Assembly: GCF_007625115.1 (NCBI RefSeq)
Contig: NZ_VMNH01000007.1
Span: 124,001-188,000 of the forward strand
DNA: 64,000 nt
Source of the DNA: Sedimenticola selenatireducens
GTDB lineage: Bacteria; Pseudomonadota; Gammaproteobacteria; Chromatiales; Chromatiaceae
Reading direction: 5' to 3'
This document shows positions 25,506 through 36,041 of this stretch, piece after piece; the stretch's first letter is position 1, and every line of letters begins with the position of its first letter. The notes beneath the pieces were generated by a model that saw nothing but the letters and a program-made list of their open reading frames with translations, had not been told where the DNA came from and searched no databases. A program made the translations under genes and the position numbers.

Positions 25506-25800
25506 ACAATTTGAAGTAGAAGTGGCCTATGCAAAAGCCGACGAGCAGGCCATATTAAAGGTGCTGGCGGAGCAGGGGACGACGGTCAGGCAGGCGGTTG
25601 AGCGCTCTCATATAACGGATCGCTTTCCTGAAATCGATATTGAAAATGCCAAGTTTGGTATCTTCGGTAAGGCCGCAAAAGCAGACGCTGAGCTCAATCC
25701 AGGTGACCGTGTGGAGATCTATCGACCCTTAATCGCTGATCCAAAGCAGGCCCGTAAAAAACGGGCTGCAGAGGGGAAAGATCTTAAAAAAGGGAATTAA
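25495..25800 (+). CDS. rnfH: RnfH (RatB) family ubiquitin-like protein
   Basis: A 101-residue protein of the RnfH/UPF0125 family with a beta-grasp, ubiquitin-like fold: FEVEVAYA first strand, IDIENAKFGIFGK, LNPGDRVEIYRPLIADPKQARKKRA at the C-terminus. The molecular role is unsettled. It begins with GTG inside the end of ratA and is co-transcribed with it. The basic tail is typical. Confidence 0.9.
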   Translation: MVSEQFEVEVAYAKADEQAILKVLAEQGTTVRQAVERSHITDRFPEIDIENAKFGIFGKAAKADAELNPGDRVEIYRPLIADPKQARKKRAAEGKDLKKGN

Positions 25801-25850
25801 TATTCGGTGTTGGATCGGTGTTGCCTTGGTATTCGGCCGATCCACATCGA

Positions 25851-26348
25851 CTAGTCGTCAGATTTGATGCCGACGGATTCAAGGGCACGACTAAAGATGC
25901 CTTGGCGATCGCCTGTGTAATCCGGTACCGTGATAACGACCTCTTCATCAGAAAGCTTATTTTCCTCGAGAGGAGGCTCTGCTTGGGGGCGGTAGTCTCC
26001 TTCGATACGTGTTAGGCGATCATCTTCAAAATAGAGCGCCACACGCTGCTGTATGAGCGCTTCATTGCCCTGCTTCATGCTGTAGTAGTAATCCCACCGG
26101 TTTTGATGAAAGACATCAACCAGCATCGGGGTCCCAAGCAGATAACTGACCTGGCTCTTTGACATGCCAGGCTTCAGTTTATTGATCGACTCCTGAGAGA
26201 CGACGTTGCCCTGCTGGATATCGGGGCGATGGATCAAAGGGAGCTTGTTGAGCGCATCAGGTATCGCGTTACTCGCCTCCTTGAAGGTGGAACAGCCGGT
26301 TGCAAGTAGACTTGCACCACATACCCAATAGATGAGAAGCTTTTGCAT
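25851..26348 (-). CDS. bamE: outer membrane assembly lipoprotein BamE
   Basis: A 165-residue lipoprotein component of the BAM complex, which folds beta-barrel proteins in the outer membrane. The start at 26348 gives a signal peptide with lipobox LLATGC and has an AAAGAG ribosome site; the frame extends upstream to 26423 without such support. The SmpA/OmlA domain follows with the conserved KLKPGMSKSQVSYLLGTPM and WDYYY. The C-terminal 40 residues are an extra acidic tail compared with the shorter E. coli protein. It is divergent from fur, as in many gammaproteobacteria. Confidence 0.92.
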   Translation of the reverse strand: MQKLLIYWVCGASLLATGCSTFKEASNAIPDALNKLPLIHRPDIQQGNVVSQESINKLKPGMSKSQVSYLLGTPMLVDVFHQNRWDYYYSMKQGNEALIQQRVALYFEDDRLTRIEGDYRPQAEPPLEENKLSDEEVVITVPDYTGDRQGIFSRALESVGIKSDD

Positions 26349-26438
26349 TAACTCTTTCCGGTTATAAGGGCGATACCCAATTACGATGGCCGGAATGATA
26401 CCTGATTCATGGCTCGAAAACACCTGAGGTAATTTGTT

Positions 26439-26861
26439 TTGGAAGATCAGGAAATTAGAAATGCAGGCCTGAAGGTAACCGCACCCCGGGTGAAGATTTT
26501 AGAGTTGCTGGAAAGAAGCGATGAGCAGCATGTCAGCGCCGAGGATGTTTATAAAATGTTGTTGGCGGCGAATGAAGATATTGGTCTGGCGACCGTTTAT
26601 CGCGTACTCACCCAATTTGAAGAGGCCGGATTGGTGGAGAAGCACCATTTTGAAGATGGCTACTCTGTATTTGAGCTCAATAAAGGGGAGCATCACGACC
26701 ACATTGTCTGTGTCACCTGTGGTCGGGTTGAAGAGTTTGTTGACGATACTATTGAAAATCGTCAGAAAAAGATCGCCGACGATCTCGGCTTTCAGATCAG
26801 CGAGCATGAGTTGGTGATTTACGGCAAATGTCTGGACGACAACTGCAACCACAAACGCTAG
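26439..26861 (+). CDS. fur: ferric uptake regulator Fur
   Basis: A 140-residue iron-responsive repressor. The winged-helix domain (residues 1-80) carries LKVTAPRVKILELL and IGLATVYRVLTQFEEAGLV. The dimerisation domain has the metal-binding HHDHIVCVTCG (His and Cys ligands) and a C-terminal CLDDNCNH cysteine pair. The start is TTG at 26439, set by GAGG eight bases upstream. It shares a 90-bp control region with bamE, a likely place for autoregulation, although no clear Fur box was picked out. Confidence 0.96.
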   Translation: MEDQEIRNAGLKVTAPRVKILELLERSDEQHVSAEDVYKMLLAANEDIGLATVYRVLTQFEEAGLVEKHHFEDGYSVFELNKGEHHDHIVCVTCGRVEEFVDDTIENRQKKIADDLGFQISEHELVIYGKCLDDNCNHKR

Positions 26862-26879
26862 TTGGTTGTGATGGCTCCT

Positions 26880-28559
26880 TTACGAGGCAACCGCTTGGGG
26901 GCGGCTGACCATTTCTCGGGCATGTGCCAGTGTTTGTGCAGTAATTTCCACCCCACCCAGCATGCGGGCAATCTCTTCGATACGTGCATCGCCTGCCAGT
27001 TCTGCTAGGGCCGTGTGGATGCCATCCCCCTGGGTCTCCTTCTCAACCCGCAGATGATGATTACCCTGCGAGGCAACCTGCGGCAGATGAGTGACGGATA
27101 GCACTTGTTGTTTCGTTCCTAACTCTCGCAGCATTCGGCCGACAATTTCTGCTGTTCCGCCGCCGATACCGACATCCACTTCATCAAATATCAGCGTAGG
27201 CACTTGGGTGCAACTCGCGGTGGCAACCTGTATTGCCAGGCTGATACGTGAAAGCTCGCCGCCTGAAGCAACCTTTGCAAGGGGTCTGGGTGGGTGTCCG
27301 GGATTGGCCGTTACCAGAAATTCAATCCGGTCCAGCCCCTGGGCTGACGCCTTATCCGCTGTCAATGTTTCGACTTCAACCACCAGACGTCCATGTGGCA
27401 TGCCCAGCGACAACATGCCTTGGGATACCTGCTGGCTGAGCTTTTTAGCCGCTTTAAGGCGCGATTGTGTGAGTGCCTTCGCCTGCTCAAGGTAGGTCTG
27501 CCTGAGTTGGTTGACCTGTTGCTCCAGGTCTGCCAAATGAGAATCTGCATTGTCCAGCGCATCCAGTTCAATCTGCAGTTGCTGTACTAGCTCATGCAAT
27601 TCTTCCGGTTTACAGCGATATTTGCGTGCGATGTCGTGTATCTCCCGCAGGCGTCGGTCCAGATAGTCCAGGCGATTGGGGTCGAGCTCTAGATTATCGG
27701 CATAATGACGCAACGCCGAGAGCGCCTCACTTACCTGAATGGCGGCGCTATCGAGTAATTCGCAGGCCTCATTCAGCCCTTTATCGAGTGCGGCAAATTC
27801 AAGTAAATCATGGTGGGCTCGGCTGATCAGAGAAAGGGCGGCCTGTTCGTCGTCATCCAGATAACTCAGGGCTGCGTTGCACTGCTCGATTATTCTTCCT
27901 GAATTACTTAGCAGGGTATGTTCCTGTGTGATCTCTTCGAGTTCATTCTCTCCGAGTCGAAGATGGGTGAGTTCTGTGAGTTGATAGCGCAGGAGATCAA
28001 TACGATCCCCGCGTTCCTTCGCCTGGTCTTTTAGCGTGGTGAATTTCTGCTCGGTTTCGTGCCAGGCCTGGAAGCTGGAGGCGGTCTGATGGCAGAGTGG
28101 GCCGTGTGCTGCAAATTCATCCAATAATTGGCGTTGGTGATTTCGCCGTAAGAGTGACTGATGGGCATGCTGTCCATGGATATCCACCAACTGTTCTCCC
28201 AGCTCTTGCAGTGATTTGAGCGGGGCAGGTGTACCGTTAATGTAGGCACGGGAACTGCCATTCTTCATCAACACCCGGCGCATGATGCATTGGCCGTCGT
28301 CATCCAGGGCATTCTCGACCAGCCAGTTCTTTACAGTAGGCAATGTCTGAGTATCAAAGATGGCCGTTATTTCAGCCCGCTCGCAACCCGTGCGAATCAT
28401 GCCGTTATCTGCCCGGTCGCCGAGAATCAACCCCAGGGCATCTACCAGGATCGATTTCCCCGCGCCTGTCTCACCGGTGAGAACTGTCATCCCGGGATGC
28501 AGCGTCACTTCCAGTCTGCTGACAATAGCGAGGTCTTTGATATTGATCTGCTGCAACAT
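26880..28559 (-). CDS. recN: DNA repair protein RecN
   Basis: A 559-residue SMC-like ATPase acting in double-strand break repair. The N-terminal Walker A is GETGAGKS near residue 30. Long coiled-coil arms fill about 150-370 (many Leu, Glu and Arg heptads). The C-terminal half carries the ABC signature ASGGELSRISLA and Walker B TLIFDEVDVGIGG. Length is normal. It lies 6 nt after nadK on the same strand, the usual nadK-recN order. Confidence 0.96.
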   Translation of the reverse strand: MLQQINIKDLAIVSRLEVTLHPGMTVLTGETGAGKSILVDALGLILGDRADNGMIRTGCERAEITAIFDTQTLPTVKNWLVENALDDDGQCIMRRVLMKNGSSRAYINGTPAPLKSLQELGEQLVDIHGQHAHQSLLRRNHQRQLLDEFAAHGPLCHQTASSFQAWHETEQKFTTLKDQAKERGDRIDLLRYQLTELTHLRLGENELEEITQEHTLLSNSGRIIEQCNAALSYLDDDEQAALSLISRAHHDLLEFAALDKGLNEACELLDSAAIQVSEALSALRHYADNLELDPNRLDYLDRRLREIHDIARKYRCKPEELHELVQQLQIELDALDNADSHLADLEQQVNQLRQTYLEQAKALTQSRLKAAKKLSQQVSQGMLSLGMPHGRLVVEVETLTADKASAQGLDRIEFLVTANPGHPPRPLAKVASGGELSRISLAIQVATASCTQVPTLIFDEVDVGIGGGTAEIVGRMLRELGTKQQVLSVTHLPQVASQGNHHLRVEKETQGDGIHTALAELAGDARIEEIARMLGGVEITAQTLAHAREMVSRPQAVAS

Positions 28560-28565
28560 CAGTAA

Positions 28566-29447
28566 TTACTTATCCCTTGGAGTAGTGTTGTGTTCGCTCC
28601 AGCCCAGTTTTGTTCTGAGGATATAGAAATGATCGTGATTGATCGGATGGATCAGCCGAACTGGATTGGTATGTTTGCGAATTATAACGCGATCCCCCTT
28701 GAGTGGCAGACTGGTCTGGCCGTCACAGGTGACCCGTAAATGGATGTTCTCAGCAGGATCACACACCACTATCTCAATTTCACTGTCACCATCCACCACG
28801 ATAGGGCGATTACTCAGGGTGTGAGGGCAAATCGGCACCAACAGCGTTGCGTTTAGATCGGTATGCAGCAGGGGGCCTCCACCGGAAAGGGCGTAGGCAG
28901 TGGAGCCCGTAGGCGTCGAGATGATAATGCCATCGGAACGTTGAACATTTACAAAACTGCCGTCGATGTATGTCTCGAACTCGATCATTCGGGCAATGTT
29001 CCACTTATGTACGACGACATCATTAAAGGCGGTGTGATGAACGCCGTCGATCTCAGCGCTGAGTAGAAAGCGGGACTCTTCACGATATTCACCGGAAAAG
29101 ATCTGTTCCAGGGTGGTCAGCATATCCTTGGGGGAGACATCAGCGAGAAAACCCAACCGCCCTAAGTTGATACCCAGCAGGGGCACTTCGTAGTCAGCGA
29201 GACTCCGTGCGGTATGCAGCAATGTGCCGTCACCACCTACGACTATGGCCAGATCGGATTCAACACCCAACTCATCCAGAGAGGCCGCAATCATCTTATG
29301 GTTAGGTACCCGGCTGGCGGTGCTTTCTTCTAACAGAACGCGGTGTCCACGTCCGAGCAGAAAGCGGCCCAGTTCAAGAATGGTTTCTCGGGGGGAGACT
29401 TCGCCATGTTTTCCAATCAGGCCGATCGTGTGAAATTTTTGCGGCAT
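28566..29447 (-). CDS. nadK: NAD kinase
   Basis: A 293-residue enzyme that phosphorylates NAD to NADP. The signature GGDGTLLHTAR (residues about 71-81) and the second motif STPTGSTAYALSGGGP are present, with NDVVVHK between them. Length matches the proteobacterial family. It forms an operon with recN and is divergent from the hrcA heat-shock cluster, sharing the region that contains the CIRCE operator. Confidence 0.95.
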   Translation of the reverse strand: MPQKFHTIGLIGKHGEVSPRETILELGRFLLGRGHRVLLEESTASRVPNHKMIAASLDELGVESDLAIVVGGDGTLLHTARSLADYEVPLLGINLGRLGFLADVSPKDMLTTLEQIFSGEYREESRFLLSAEIDGVHHTAFNDVVVHKWNIARMIEFETYIDGSFVNVQRSDGIIISTPTGSTAYALSGGGPLLHTDLNATLLVPICPHTLSNRPIVVDGDSEIEIVVCDPAENIHLRVTCDGQTSLPLKGDRVIIRKHTNPVRLIHPINHDHFYILRTKLGWSEHNTTPRDK

Positions 29448-29550
29448 GGCTCGCTTCTTCTGTATGGGTGGAGTTTAGATACGAAACTTAACATGGCGCC
29501 GGTATGCCGCCAACCGATAGCATGTGCTTTTGGAATTGAAGGATCTATTC

Positions 29551-29579
29551 TTGACACTGTCATGGGTCAAAATGATAAT
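29551..29579 (+). promoter_or_regulatory. sigma70-type promoter of hrcA
   Basis: A perfect -35 box TTGACA (29551-29556) and GATAAT (29574-29579) are separated by 17 bp. The CIRCE operator begins nine bases downstream, where it would cover the transcription start. Confidence 0.75.
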
Positions 29580-29587
29580 CCCTCTGT

Positions 29588-29614
29588 TTAGCACTCAATC
29601 AACACGAGTGCTAA
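29588..29614. promoter_or_regulatory. CIRCE operator (HrcA binding site)
   Basis: TTAGCACTC (29588-29596), a nine-base spacer and GAGTGCTAA (29606-29614) form a perfect match to the CIRCE inverted repeat. It lies between the promoter and the hrcA start codon, indicating HrcA autorepression and heat-shock control of the cluster. Confidence 0.96.
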
Positions 29615-29666
29615 TAGGTCCGTCCGTAGCTTGCAGGCGGGGTGTGGTGTTTTGGCGAGGTAGGAT

Positions 29667-30731
29667 GTGACGATAAAGAAGGCATCGAGCGAGTTACCGG
29701 TGAATGAACGTGCGCAGCACCTACTGAAAGTTCTTATTGAGCGTTATATTCAGGATGGTGAGCCGGTGGGTTCCCGGACGCTCTCTCGTGACTCAGGCCT
29801 TGATCTCAGTCCCGCAACCATTCGCAACGTGATGGCTGATCTGGAAGATCTTGGGTTGGTGACTTCACCCCACACCTCTTCAGGACGCGTGCCTACAGCG
29901 ACCGGCTATCGCATGTTCGTCGATACCCTTGTGACGCTTAAACCCCTTGAGGCGGGCAAGATACAGCAGTTGGAGTCAGGGCTGTTTAGTTCTTCTGATC
30001 CGAAGATTTTGGTGGAATCGGCTTCAAAGTTGCTCTCTCGATTGACCCATATGGCCGGTCTGGTGATGATTCCACGACGCAAACAGCTCACCTTCAGGCA
30101 GATCGAATTTTTACCGCTCTCCAGCAAACGATTGCTGACTATCCTGGTGACCACCGAAGGCGAAGTGCATAATCGAGTCATCGAAGTCCGCAAGAACTAT
30201 TCTCCTTCCCAATTGGTCGAGTTCGCCAATATTCTCAACCAGCACTACATTGGCACCTCTATGGAGGAGATGCATACGCGTCTGGTGCGGGAGATGGAGC
30301 AGGCGCGCGCGGATATGAATCAGATCATGGCGCAGGCGTTGGAGATGGCTGAGCAGGTCATTGATCCTGAGATTGGCGGCGACGACTATGTCATGGCGGG
30401 TCAGACTAATCTGATGGATTTCAATGACTTCTCGCAAATGAACAAACTGCGTGAACTGTTCGATTCATTCACTGAAAAGCACGAGATTTTACATCTGCTG
30501 GATGGCTCCATGCTTGCAGAGGGCGTGCAGCTCTTTATCGGTGAGGAGTCCGGCTATAAGCCGCTGGATCAGTGTAGCCTCGTGACGGCTTCCTATCAGC
30601 TCGACAGCAAAGTGGCCGGTGTGCTGGGGGTGGTTGGGCCTACGCGTATGGCCTATGATCGGGTGATTCCCATCGTTGATATTACCGCTAAGCTATTGAG
30701 TTCAGCCATGCAGTCGCGCAAGGATAAATAA
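29667..30731 (+). CDS. hrcA: heat-inducible transcription repressor HrcA
   Basis: A 354-residue repressor of the heat-shock chaperone genes. The N-terminal winged helix includes LIERYIQDGEPVGSRTLSR and LSPATIRNVMADLEDLGL. The middle is a GAF-like domain, and the C-terminus has VGPTRMAYDRVIPIVD, all typical. The start is GTG at 29667; an upstream ATG at 29665 is closed at once by a stop. It binds the CIRCE site just upstream. grpE follows after 136 bp, so expression of grpE may need an additional promoter. Confidence 0.96.
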   Translation: MTIKKASSELPVNERAQHLLKVLIERYIQDGEPVGSRTLSRDSGLDLSPATIRNVMADLEDLGLVTSPHTSSGRVPTATGYRMFVDTLVTLKPLEAGKIQQLESGLFSSSDPKILVESASKLLSRLTHMAGLVMIPRRKQLTFRQIEFLPLSSKRLLTILVTTEGEVHNRVIEVRKNYSPSQLVEFANILNQHYIGTSMEEMHTRLVREMEQARADMNQIMAQALEMAEQVIDPEIGGDDYVMAGQTNLMDFNDFSQMNKLRELFDSFTEKHEILHLLDGSMLAEGVQLFIGEESGYKPLDQCSLVTASYQLDSKVAGVLGVVGPTRMAYDRVIPIVDITAKLLSSAMQSRKDK

Positions 30732-30867
30732 TTAGCCATTTGGCTTGAAACGACGTTAACCATCCCCAAATTGTGGTGATTGATCTGGAATTGCCATTCC
30801 AAACAGACTGCTGATACGCAGTGTTGTTGGAAATTATTAGTTTTATCAAAAAGTTAGAGGAAACAGG

Positions 30868-31473
30868 ATGAGTAAAGATCAGGACCAGGCCAGCGATCAG
30901 ACTGTTGCTGAAGAAGCTATCGAAATCACAGGTCAAGTGGAATCGGTATCGGAACAATCGACGACTGAAGCGCAGACTCCTGAAGAATTAACCTTGTTGC
31001 TTGAAGATGCCAGAGCCAAGGCGGATTCACACTGGGATCAGTTAATGCGTACCCAGGCCCAGATGGATAATCTGCGCAAACGGCATGAGCGGGACTTGGA
31101 GAATGCCCACAAATTTGCTTTGGAGCGCTTTGTAAATGAGCTGCTCCCCGTCAGGGACAGCTTGGAAATGGGGCTTGTGGCGGCGGGTGAGGAGAGCTCA
31201 ACCATCGATCATTTGCGCGAGGGTACTGAACTGACCCTAAAGCTCTTTTCCGATGTCATGGACAAGTTCAATGTTGAACAGATTAATCCAGAGGGCGAAC
31301 CCTTCAATCCCGAGCTTCATCAGGCGATGAGTATGATGCCGCGGGCTGATGTGCCACCCAATACGGTCGTGCTCGTTGTGCAGAAAGGGTACACGCTGAA
31401 TGGTCGTTTGGTGCGCCCAGCGATGGTTATGGTATCCCAGGCGGAAGCAGGTCAGGTTGACGACCAAGCCTGA
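30868..31473 (+). CDS. grpE: nucleotide exchange factor GrpE
   Basis: A 201-residue co-chaperone that releases ADP from DnaK. The acidic, disordered N-terminus (residues 1-50) leads into a long coiled coil with AQMDNLRKRHERDLENAHKFALERF, then the beta domain with PEGEPFNPELHQAM and VVQKGYTLNGRLVRPAMV. An AGAGGAAACAGG ribosome site precedes the ATG. It is followed by dnaK and dnaJ. Confidence 0.96.
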   Translation: MSKDQDQASDQTVAEEAIEITGQVESVSEQSTTEAQTPEELTLLLEDARAKADSHWDQLMRTQAQMDNLRKRHERDLENAHKFALERFVNELLPVRDSLEMGLVAAGEESSTIDHLREGTELTLKLFSDVMDKFNVEQINPEGEPFNPELHQAMSMMPRADVPPNTVVLVVQKGYTLNGRLVRPAMVMVSQAEAGQVDDQA

Positions 31474-31561
31474 CCTTGAAAACTGCGGGGTTATCCCCAT
31501 TTTGAGTAACAGCCAAAACAATTTTTTGTAATTTAGAAACAGTTAACCGGAGAGACAAACA

Positions 31562-33490
31562 ATGGGAAAGATCATCGGAATCGATCTGGGCACAACGAAC
31601 TCCTGCGTAGCAGTGATGGATGGTGATGGTGCCCGTGTTATCGAGAACAGCGAAGGCGATCGCACCACCCCCTCTATTGTCGCTTACAACAAAGAGGGTG
31701 AAGTGCTGGTCGGACAGTCTGCAAAACGTCAGGCAGTGACCAATCCGCAGAATACGCTGTTTGCGATCAAGCGGTTGATCGGGCGTCGATTTGAAGATGA
31801 CGTCGTTCAGCGCGATATCGAAATGGTGCCCTACAAGATCGTCAAGGCGGACAACGGTGATGCTTGGGTAGAAGCGAACGGTAAGAAGATGGCGGCTCCC
31901 GAGGTTTCTGCAAAGATTCTTCAGAAAATGAAGAAGACCGCTGAGGATTATCTGGGTGAAGAGGTGACGGAAGCGGTCGTAACCGTACCGGCCTACTTCA
32001 ATGATTCCCAGCGTCAGGCAACCAAAGATGCAGGGCGTATTGCCGGCCTGGATGTTAAACGTATCATTAATGAACCTACTGCAGCCGCTCTGGCTTACGG
32101 TATGGATAAGAAACGCGGTGATCAGAAACTGGCTGTCTTCGATCTGGGTGGTGGTACCTTTGATATCTCCATTATCGAAATTGCCGAAATTGATGGCGAA
32201 CATCAATTTGAAGTGCTCTCCACCAATGGTGATACCTTCCTGGGTGGTGAAGACTTTGATATGCGTATCATCGACTTCCTGGTGGAAGCATTCAAGAAAG
32301 AGCAGGGTTTTGATCTGCGCAATGACCCGTTGGCCCTGCAGCGTCTGAAAGAAGGTGCTGAGAAGGCCAAGATTGAACTCTCCAATGGACAGCAGACCGA
32401 TATCAATCTGCCCTATATCACGGCTGATGCAACTGGCCCGAAACACTTGAATATCAAACTGACTCGCTCCAAATTGGAAGCGCTGGTTGATGATCTGGTG
32501 ACCCGGACTATTGCCCCTTGCCGTACGGCATTGAATGACGCTGGCCTGACTGCCGCTGAGATTGATGAAGTGATCCTGGTGGGTGGACAGACCCGTATGC
32601 CTAAAGTCCAGGCCGTCGTAGAAGAGTTCTTTGGTAAGACTCCACGTCGTGACGTGAATCCTGATGAGGCCGTTGCCATCGGTGCGGCTATCCAGGGTGG
32701 CGTACTGGGTGGTGAAGTTAAAGATGTACTGCTGCTGGATGTAACCCCACTGTCGCTTGGTATCGAGACCATGGGTGGCGTTATGACCAAACTGATCGAG
32801 AAGAACACGACTATCCCGACCAATGCCAGTCAGGTATTCTCGACCGCTGATGATAACCAGACGGCCGTTACCGTGCATGTACTGCAGGGTGAACGCGAGC
32901 AGGCTGCCGCGAACAAGTCTCTGGGTCGATTTGATCTGACCGATATCCCACCGGCTCCGCGGGGTATGCCTCAGGTCGAGGTAAGCTTTGATATAGATGC
33001 CAACGGCATACTCAATGTTTCCGCTAAAGACAAGGCGACCAACAAAGAGCAATCAATTGTTATCAAGGCCTCTTCAGGTCTGAGTGATGACGAAGTCGAT
33101 CGAATGATCAAGGATGCCGAGGCGCATGCGGATGAGGACCGTAAGTTCAATGAACTGGTTCAGGCACGCAATCAGGCCGACAATATGATCCATGCCATTA
33201 ACAAATCAATGGCAGAACTGGGTGATGAGAAGCTGGAGCCTGGCGAGAAGGATTCGATTGAAGCGGCCATTAAAGAGCTTGAAGAAGCGGTCAAAGGCGA
33301 CGACAAGGATGCGATTGAGGCTAAGACCAAGACATTGACTGAGGCCTCTGCCAAGATGGCTGAACGGCTCTATGCCCAGAAAGGTGGAGAAGATGCCGCC
33401 GCTGGTGGCGCTGCGGGTGCAGAAGCGTCCTCGGGTAAGGACGACGATGTCGTCGATGCCGAGTTCGAAGAGGTTAAAGAGGACAAGTAA
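31562..33490 (+). CDS. dnaK: chaperone protein DnaK (Hsp70)
   Basis: The 642-residue Hsp70 chaperone. The N-terminal ATPase domain starts [18 protein letters not shown] and contains [12 protein letters not shown] and [13 protein letters not shown]. The substrate-binding domain follows [20 protein letters not shown]. The helical lid ends in a Gly/Ala-rich stretch and the [11 protein letters not shown] tail that contacts co-chaperones. It is complete. The long open frame on the opposite strand is a known side effect of dnaK codon use. Confidence 0.98.
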   Translation: MGKIIGIDLGTTNSCVAVMDGDGARVIENSEGDRTTPSIVAYNKEGEVLVGQSAKRQAVTNPQNTLFAIKRLIGRRFEDDVVQRDIEMVPYKIVKADNGDAWVEANGKKMAAPEVSAKILQKMKKTAEDYLGEEVTEAVVTVPAYFNDSQRQATKDAGRIAGLDVKRIINEPTAAALAYGMDKKRGDQKLAVFDLGGGTFDISIIEIAEIDGEHQFEVLSTNGDTFLGGEDFDMRIIDFLVEAFKKEQGFDLRNDPLALQRLKEGAEKAKIELSNGQQTDINLPYITADATGPKHLNIKLTRSKLEALVDDLVTRTIAPCRTALNDAGLTAAEIDEVILVGGQTRMPKVQAVVEEFFGKTPRRDVNPDEAVAIGAAIQGGVLGGEVKDVLLLDVTPLSLGIETMGGVMTKLIEKNTTIPTNASQVFSTADDNQTAVTVHVLQGEREQAAANKSLGRFDLTDIPPAPRGMPQVEVSFDIDANGILNVSAKDKATNKEQSIVIKASSGLSDDEVDRMIKDAEAHADEDRKFNELVQARNQADNMIHAINKSMAELGDEKLEPGEKDSIEAAIKELEEAVKGDDKDAIEAKTKTLTEASAKMAERLYAQKGGEDAAAGGAAGAEASSGKDDDVVDAEFEEVKEDK

Positions 33491-33543
33491 TTACACCAAA
33501 GTGACGGATCTTTTCGTCTGATATTTAACAGCTTAGGCGCGTT

Positions 33544-33573
33544 GGCATAGGGTCTGTAATGGTACCCTGTGCC
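33544..33573 (+). terminator. hairpin between dnaK and dnaJ
   Basis: GGCATAGGGT (33544-33553) pairs with ACCCTGTGCC (33564-33573) with one wobble pair and a ten-base loop, followed by TTCGCGTTTTAGCGGTTTTAC. It is too poor in consecutive T for a strong terminator. It may partly stop transcription or process the message so that dnaJ is made in smaller amounts than dnaK. Confidence 0.45.
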
Positions 33574-33608
33574 TTCGCGTTTTAGCGGTTTTACAAAGTA
33601 GATTGAAT

Positions 33609-34748
33609 ATGTCGAAACGTGATTTTTACGAAGTACTAGGTGTCAGCAAGAACGCCAGTGAGGCCGAGATTAAGAAGGCGTACCGGAGACTGGCGATGAA
33701 GTTTCACCCAGACCGGAATGCGGGTGACCAATCGGCAGAGACAGAGAAGAAGTTCAAAGAGGCCAAGCTGGCCTATGAAGTCCTTTCCGATGCCCAGAAG
33801 CGTGCCGCCTATGACCAGTTTGGACATGCCGGTGTCGATAACTCTATGGGTGGCGGCTATGGTGGACATGGTCAGGGCGGTAATTTCAGCGACATCTTTG
33901 GCGATGTATTTGGTGATATCTTTGGCGGCAGGGGCGGCGGTGGCTCGCGTGTCCATCGCGGTGCGGATCTTCGTTATAACCTGCAACTCTCACTGGAAGA
34001 TGCTGTAGCGGGTACCAGCGTAAAAATTCGTGTCCCCACCATGGTCAAGTGTAATCCCTGTAATGGCTCGGGGGCCAAGAAAGGGACCAAGCCAAAGACC
34101 TGCTCCACCTGCGCGGGACATGGTCAGGTGCGCATGCAACAGGGTTTTTTCTCTGTTCAGCAGACCTGCCCAACCTGTCGGGGCAAGGGTACGGAGATTG
34201 AGTCTCCCTGTCCGGCCTGTCATGGTGCTGGGCGGATTCAAGAGCACAAGACGCTCTCCGTTAAGGTGCCGCCCGGTGTTGATACCGGTGATCGGATCCG
34301 GCTCTCGGGTGAGGGTGAAGCGGGCGAGAGCGGTGGGCCTGCCGGCGATCTCTATGTCCAGGTTTCGGTGAAACAGCATGAGATATTTACCCGTGAAGAT
34401 AACCACCTCTTTTGCGAGGTGCCCATCAGCTTTGTCACGGCTGCTTTGGGTGGAGAGCTGGAAGTTCCTACCCTGGGTGGCAAGGTCGTACTAAAGGTTC
34501 CGGCCGGAACCCAATCAGGAAAGATGTTCCGCATGCGAGGTAAAGGTGTAAAGCCTGTTCGCGGTGGGCCGGTAGGTGACCTGCTGTGCAAAGTGATGGT
34601 GGAGACGCCGGTTAATCTTACAGAGACGCAGAAAGATCTGCTGCGACAACTGGAAGAGAGCATGCAGGGGGCTGGTAGTAAACACAGTCCACACTCTGCT
34701 GGCTGGGTCGACGGGGTAAAGAAGTTTTTTGAAGGCATGGGATTCTGA
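33609..34748 (+). CDS. dnaJ: chaperone protein DnaJ (Hsp40)
   Basis: A 379-residue co-chaperone of DnaK. The J domain (1-70) has the essential HPD in KFHPDRN. A Gly/Phe-rich linker follows (about 75-115), then a zinc domain with four CxxCxGxG repeats ([32 protein letters not shown]), then C-terminal substrate domains. The ATG at 33609 gives the family start MSKRDFYE; the TTG six bases upstream is less likely. It is followed by dapB. Confidence 0.97.
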   Translation: MSKRDFYEVLGVSKNASEAEIKKAYRRLAMKFHPDRNAGDQSAETEKKFKEAKLAYEVLSDAQKRAAYDQFGHAGVDNSMGGGYGGHGQGGNFSDIFGDVFGDIFGGRGGGGSRVHRGADLRYNLQLSLEDAVAGTSVKIRVPTMVKCNPCNGSGAKKGTKPKTCSTCAGHGQVRMQQGFFSVQQTCPTCRGKGTEIESPCPACHGAGRIQEHKTLSVKVPPGVDTGDRIRLSGEGEAGESGGPAGDLYVQVSVKQHEIFTREDNHLFCEVPISFVTAALGGELEVPTLGGKVVLKVPAGTQSGKMFRMRGKGVKPVRGGPVGDLLCKVMVETPVNLTETQKDLLRQLEESMQGAGSKHSPHSAGWVDGVKKFFEGMGF

Positions 34749-34770
34749 TTGATCTAGCCCGTCTTATTAA

Positions 34771-35610
<840 letters not shown>

Positions 35611-35651
35611 GCCTTGGCGGGACACTTTTAAGCAGGATAAGTGGAGCAGTT

Positions 35652-36041
35652 ATGTACGAATTTGGCCTTACCTTAAACATCCCTTTTGATCAGGCAATGG
35701 AGCGTGTCCGCCAGGTCTTGATGGACAATCAGCTGGGCATTGTCAGTGAAGTCGACGTTCAGGCGACACTCAAGAACAAGATAGGGAAAGATATACCCGC
35801 TTACCGAATTCTCGGTGCATGTAACCCAGTGCTGGCTGATCGTGTGCTGGAAGCTGAACCTAATGCGGGTACACTCTTACCCTGTAATTTGATCCTGCGT
35901 GCCGTATCTGAAAATGAAACTGTCGTCAGCTTTATGGATCCTGTTGCCGTGTTGGGCCTGTCGGAATCTGCTGAGGTAAAGGCAGTGGCGGCCGAGGCAA
36001 GAGCCAAGCTGGATCAAGTGGTTGCACAGCTTAAAGGCTGA
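35652..36041 (+). CDS. DUF302 family protein
   Basis: A 129-residue single-domain DUF302 protein: MDNQLGIVSEVDVQATLKNK, then YRILGACNPVLADRVLEAEPNAGTLLPCNLILR, the conserved region around the family's substrate pocket, ending VSFMDPVAVLG. DUF302 proteins are common in sulfur-oxidising and related bacteria, but their biochemistry is not settled. The GTGGAG ribosome site is good. Its stop overlaps the start of the next gene by 1 nt, so the two are probably coupled. Confidence 0.85.
   Translation: MYEFGLTLNIPFDQAMERVRQVLMDNQLGIVSEVDVQATLKNKIGKDIPAYRILGACNPVLADRVLEAEPNAGTLLPCNLILRAVSENETVVSFMDPVAVLGLSESAEVKAVAAEARAKLDQVVAQLKG

Noticed and set aside
31427-33052. 541-codon open frame on the minus strand opposite dnaK
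   Set aside because: It mirrors dnaK codon by codon, a familiar artefact of that gene's codon use. It has no ribosome site and dnaK is clearly the real gene.
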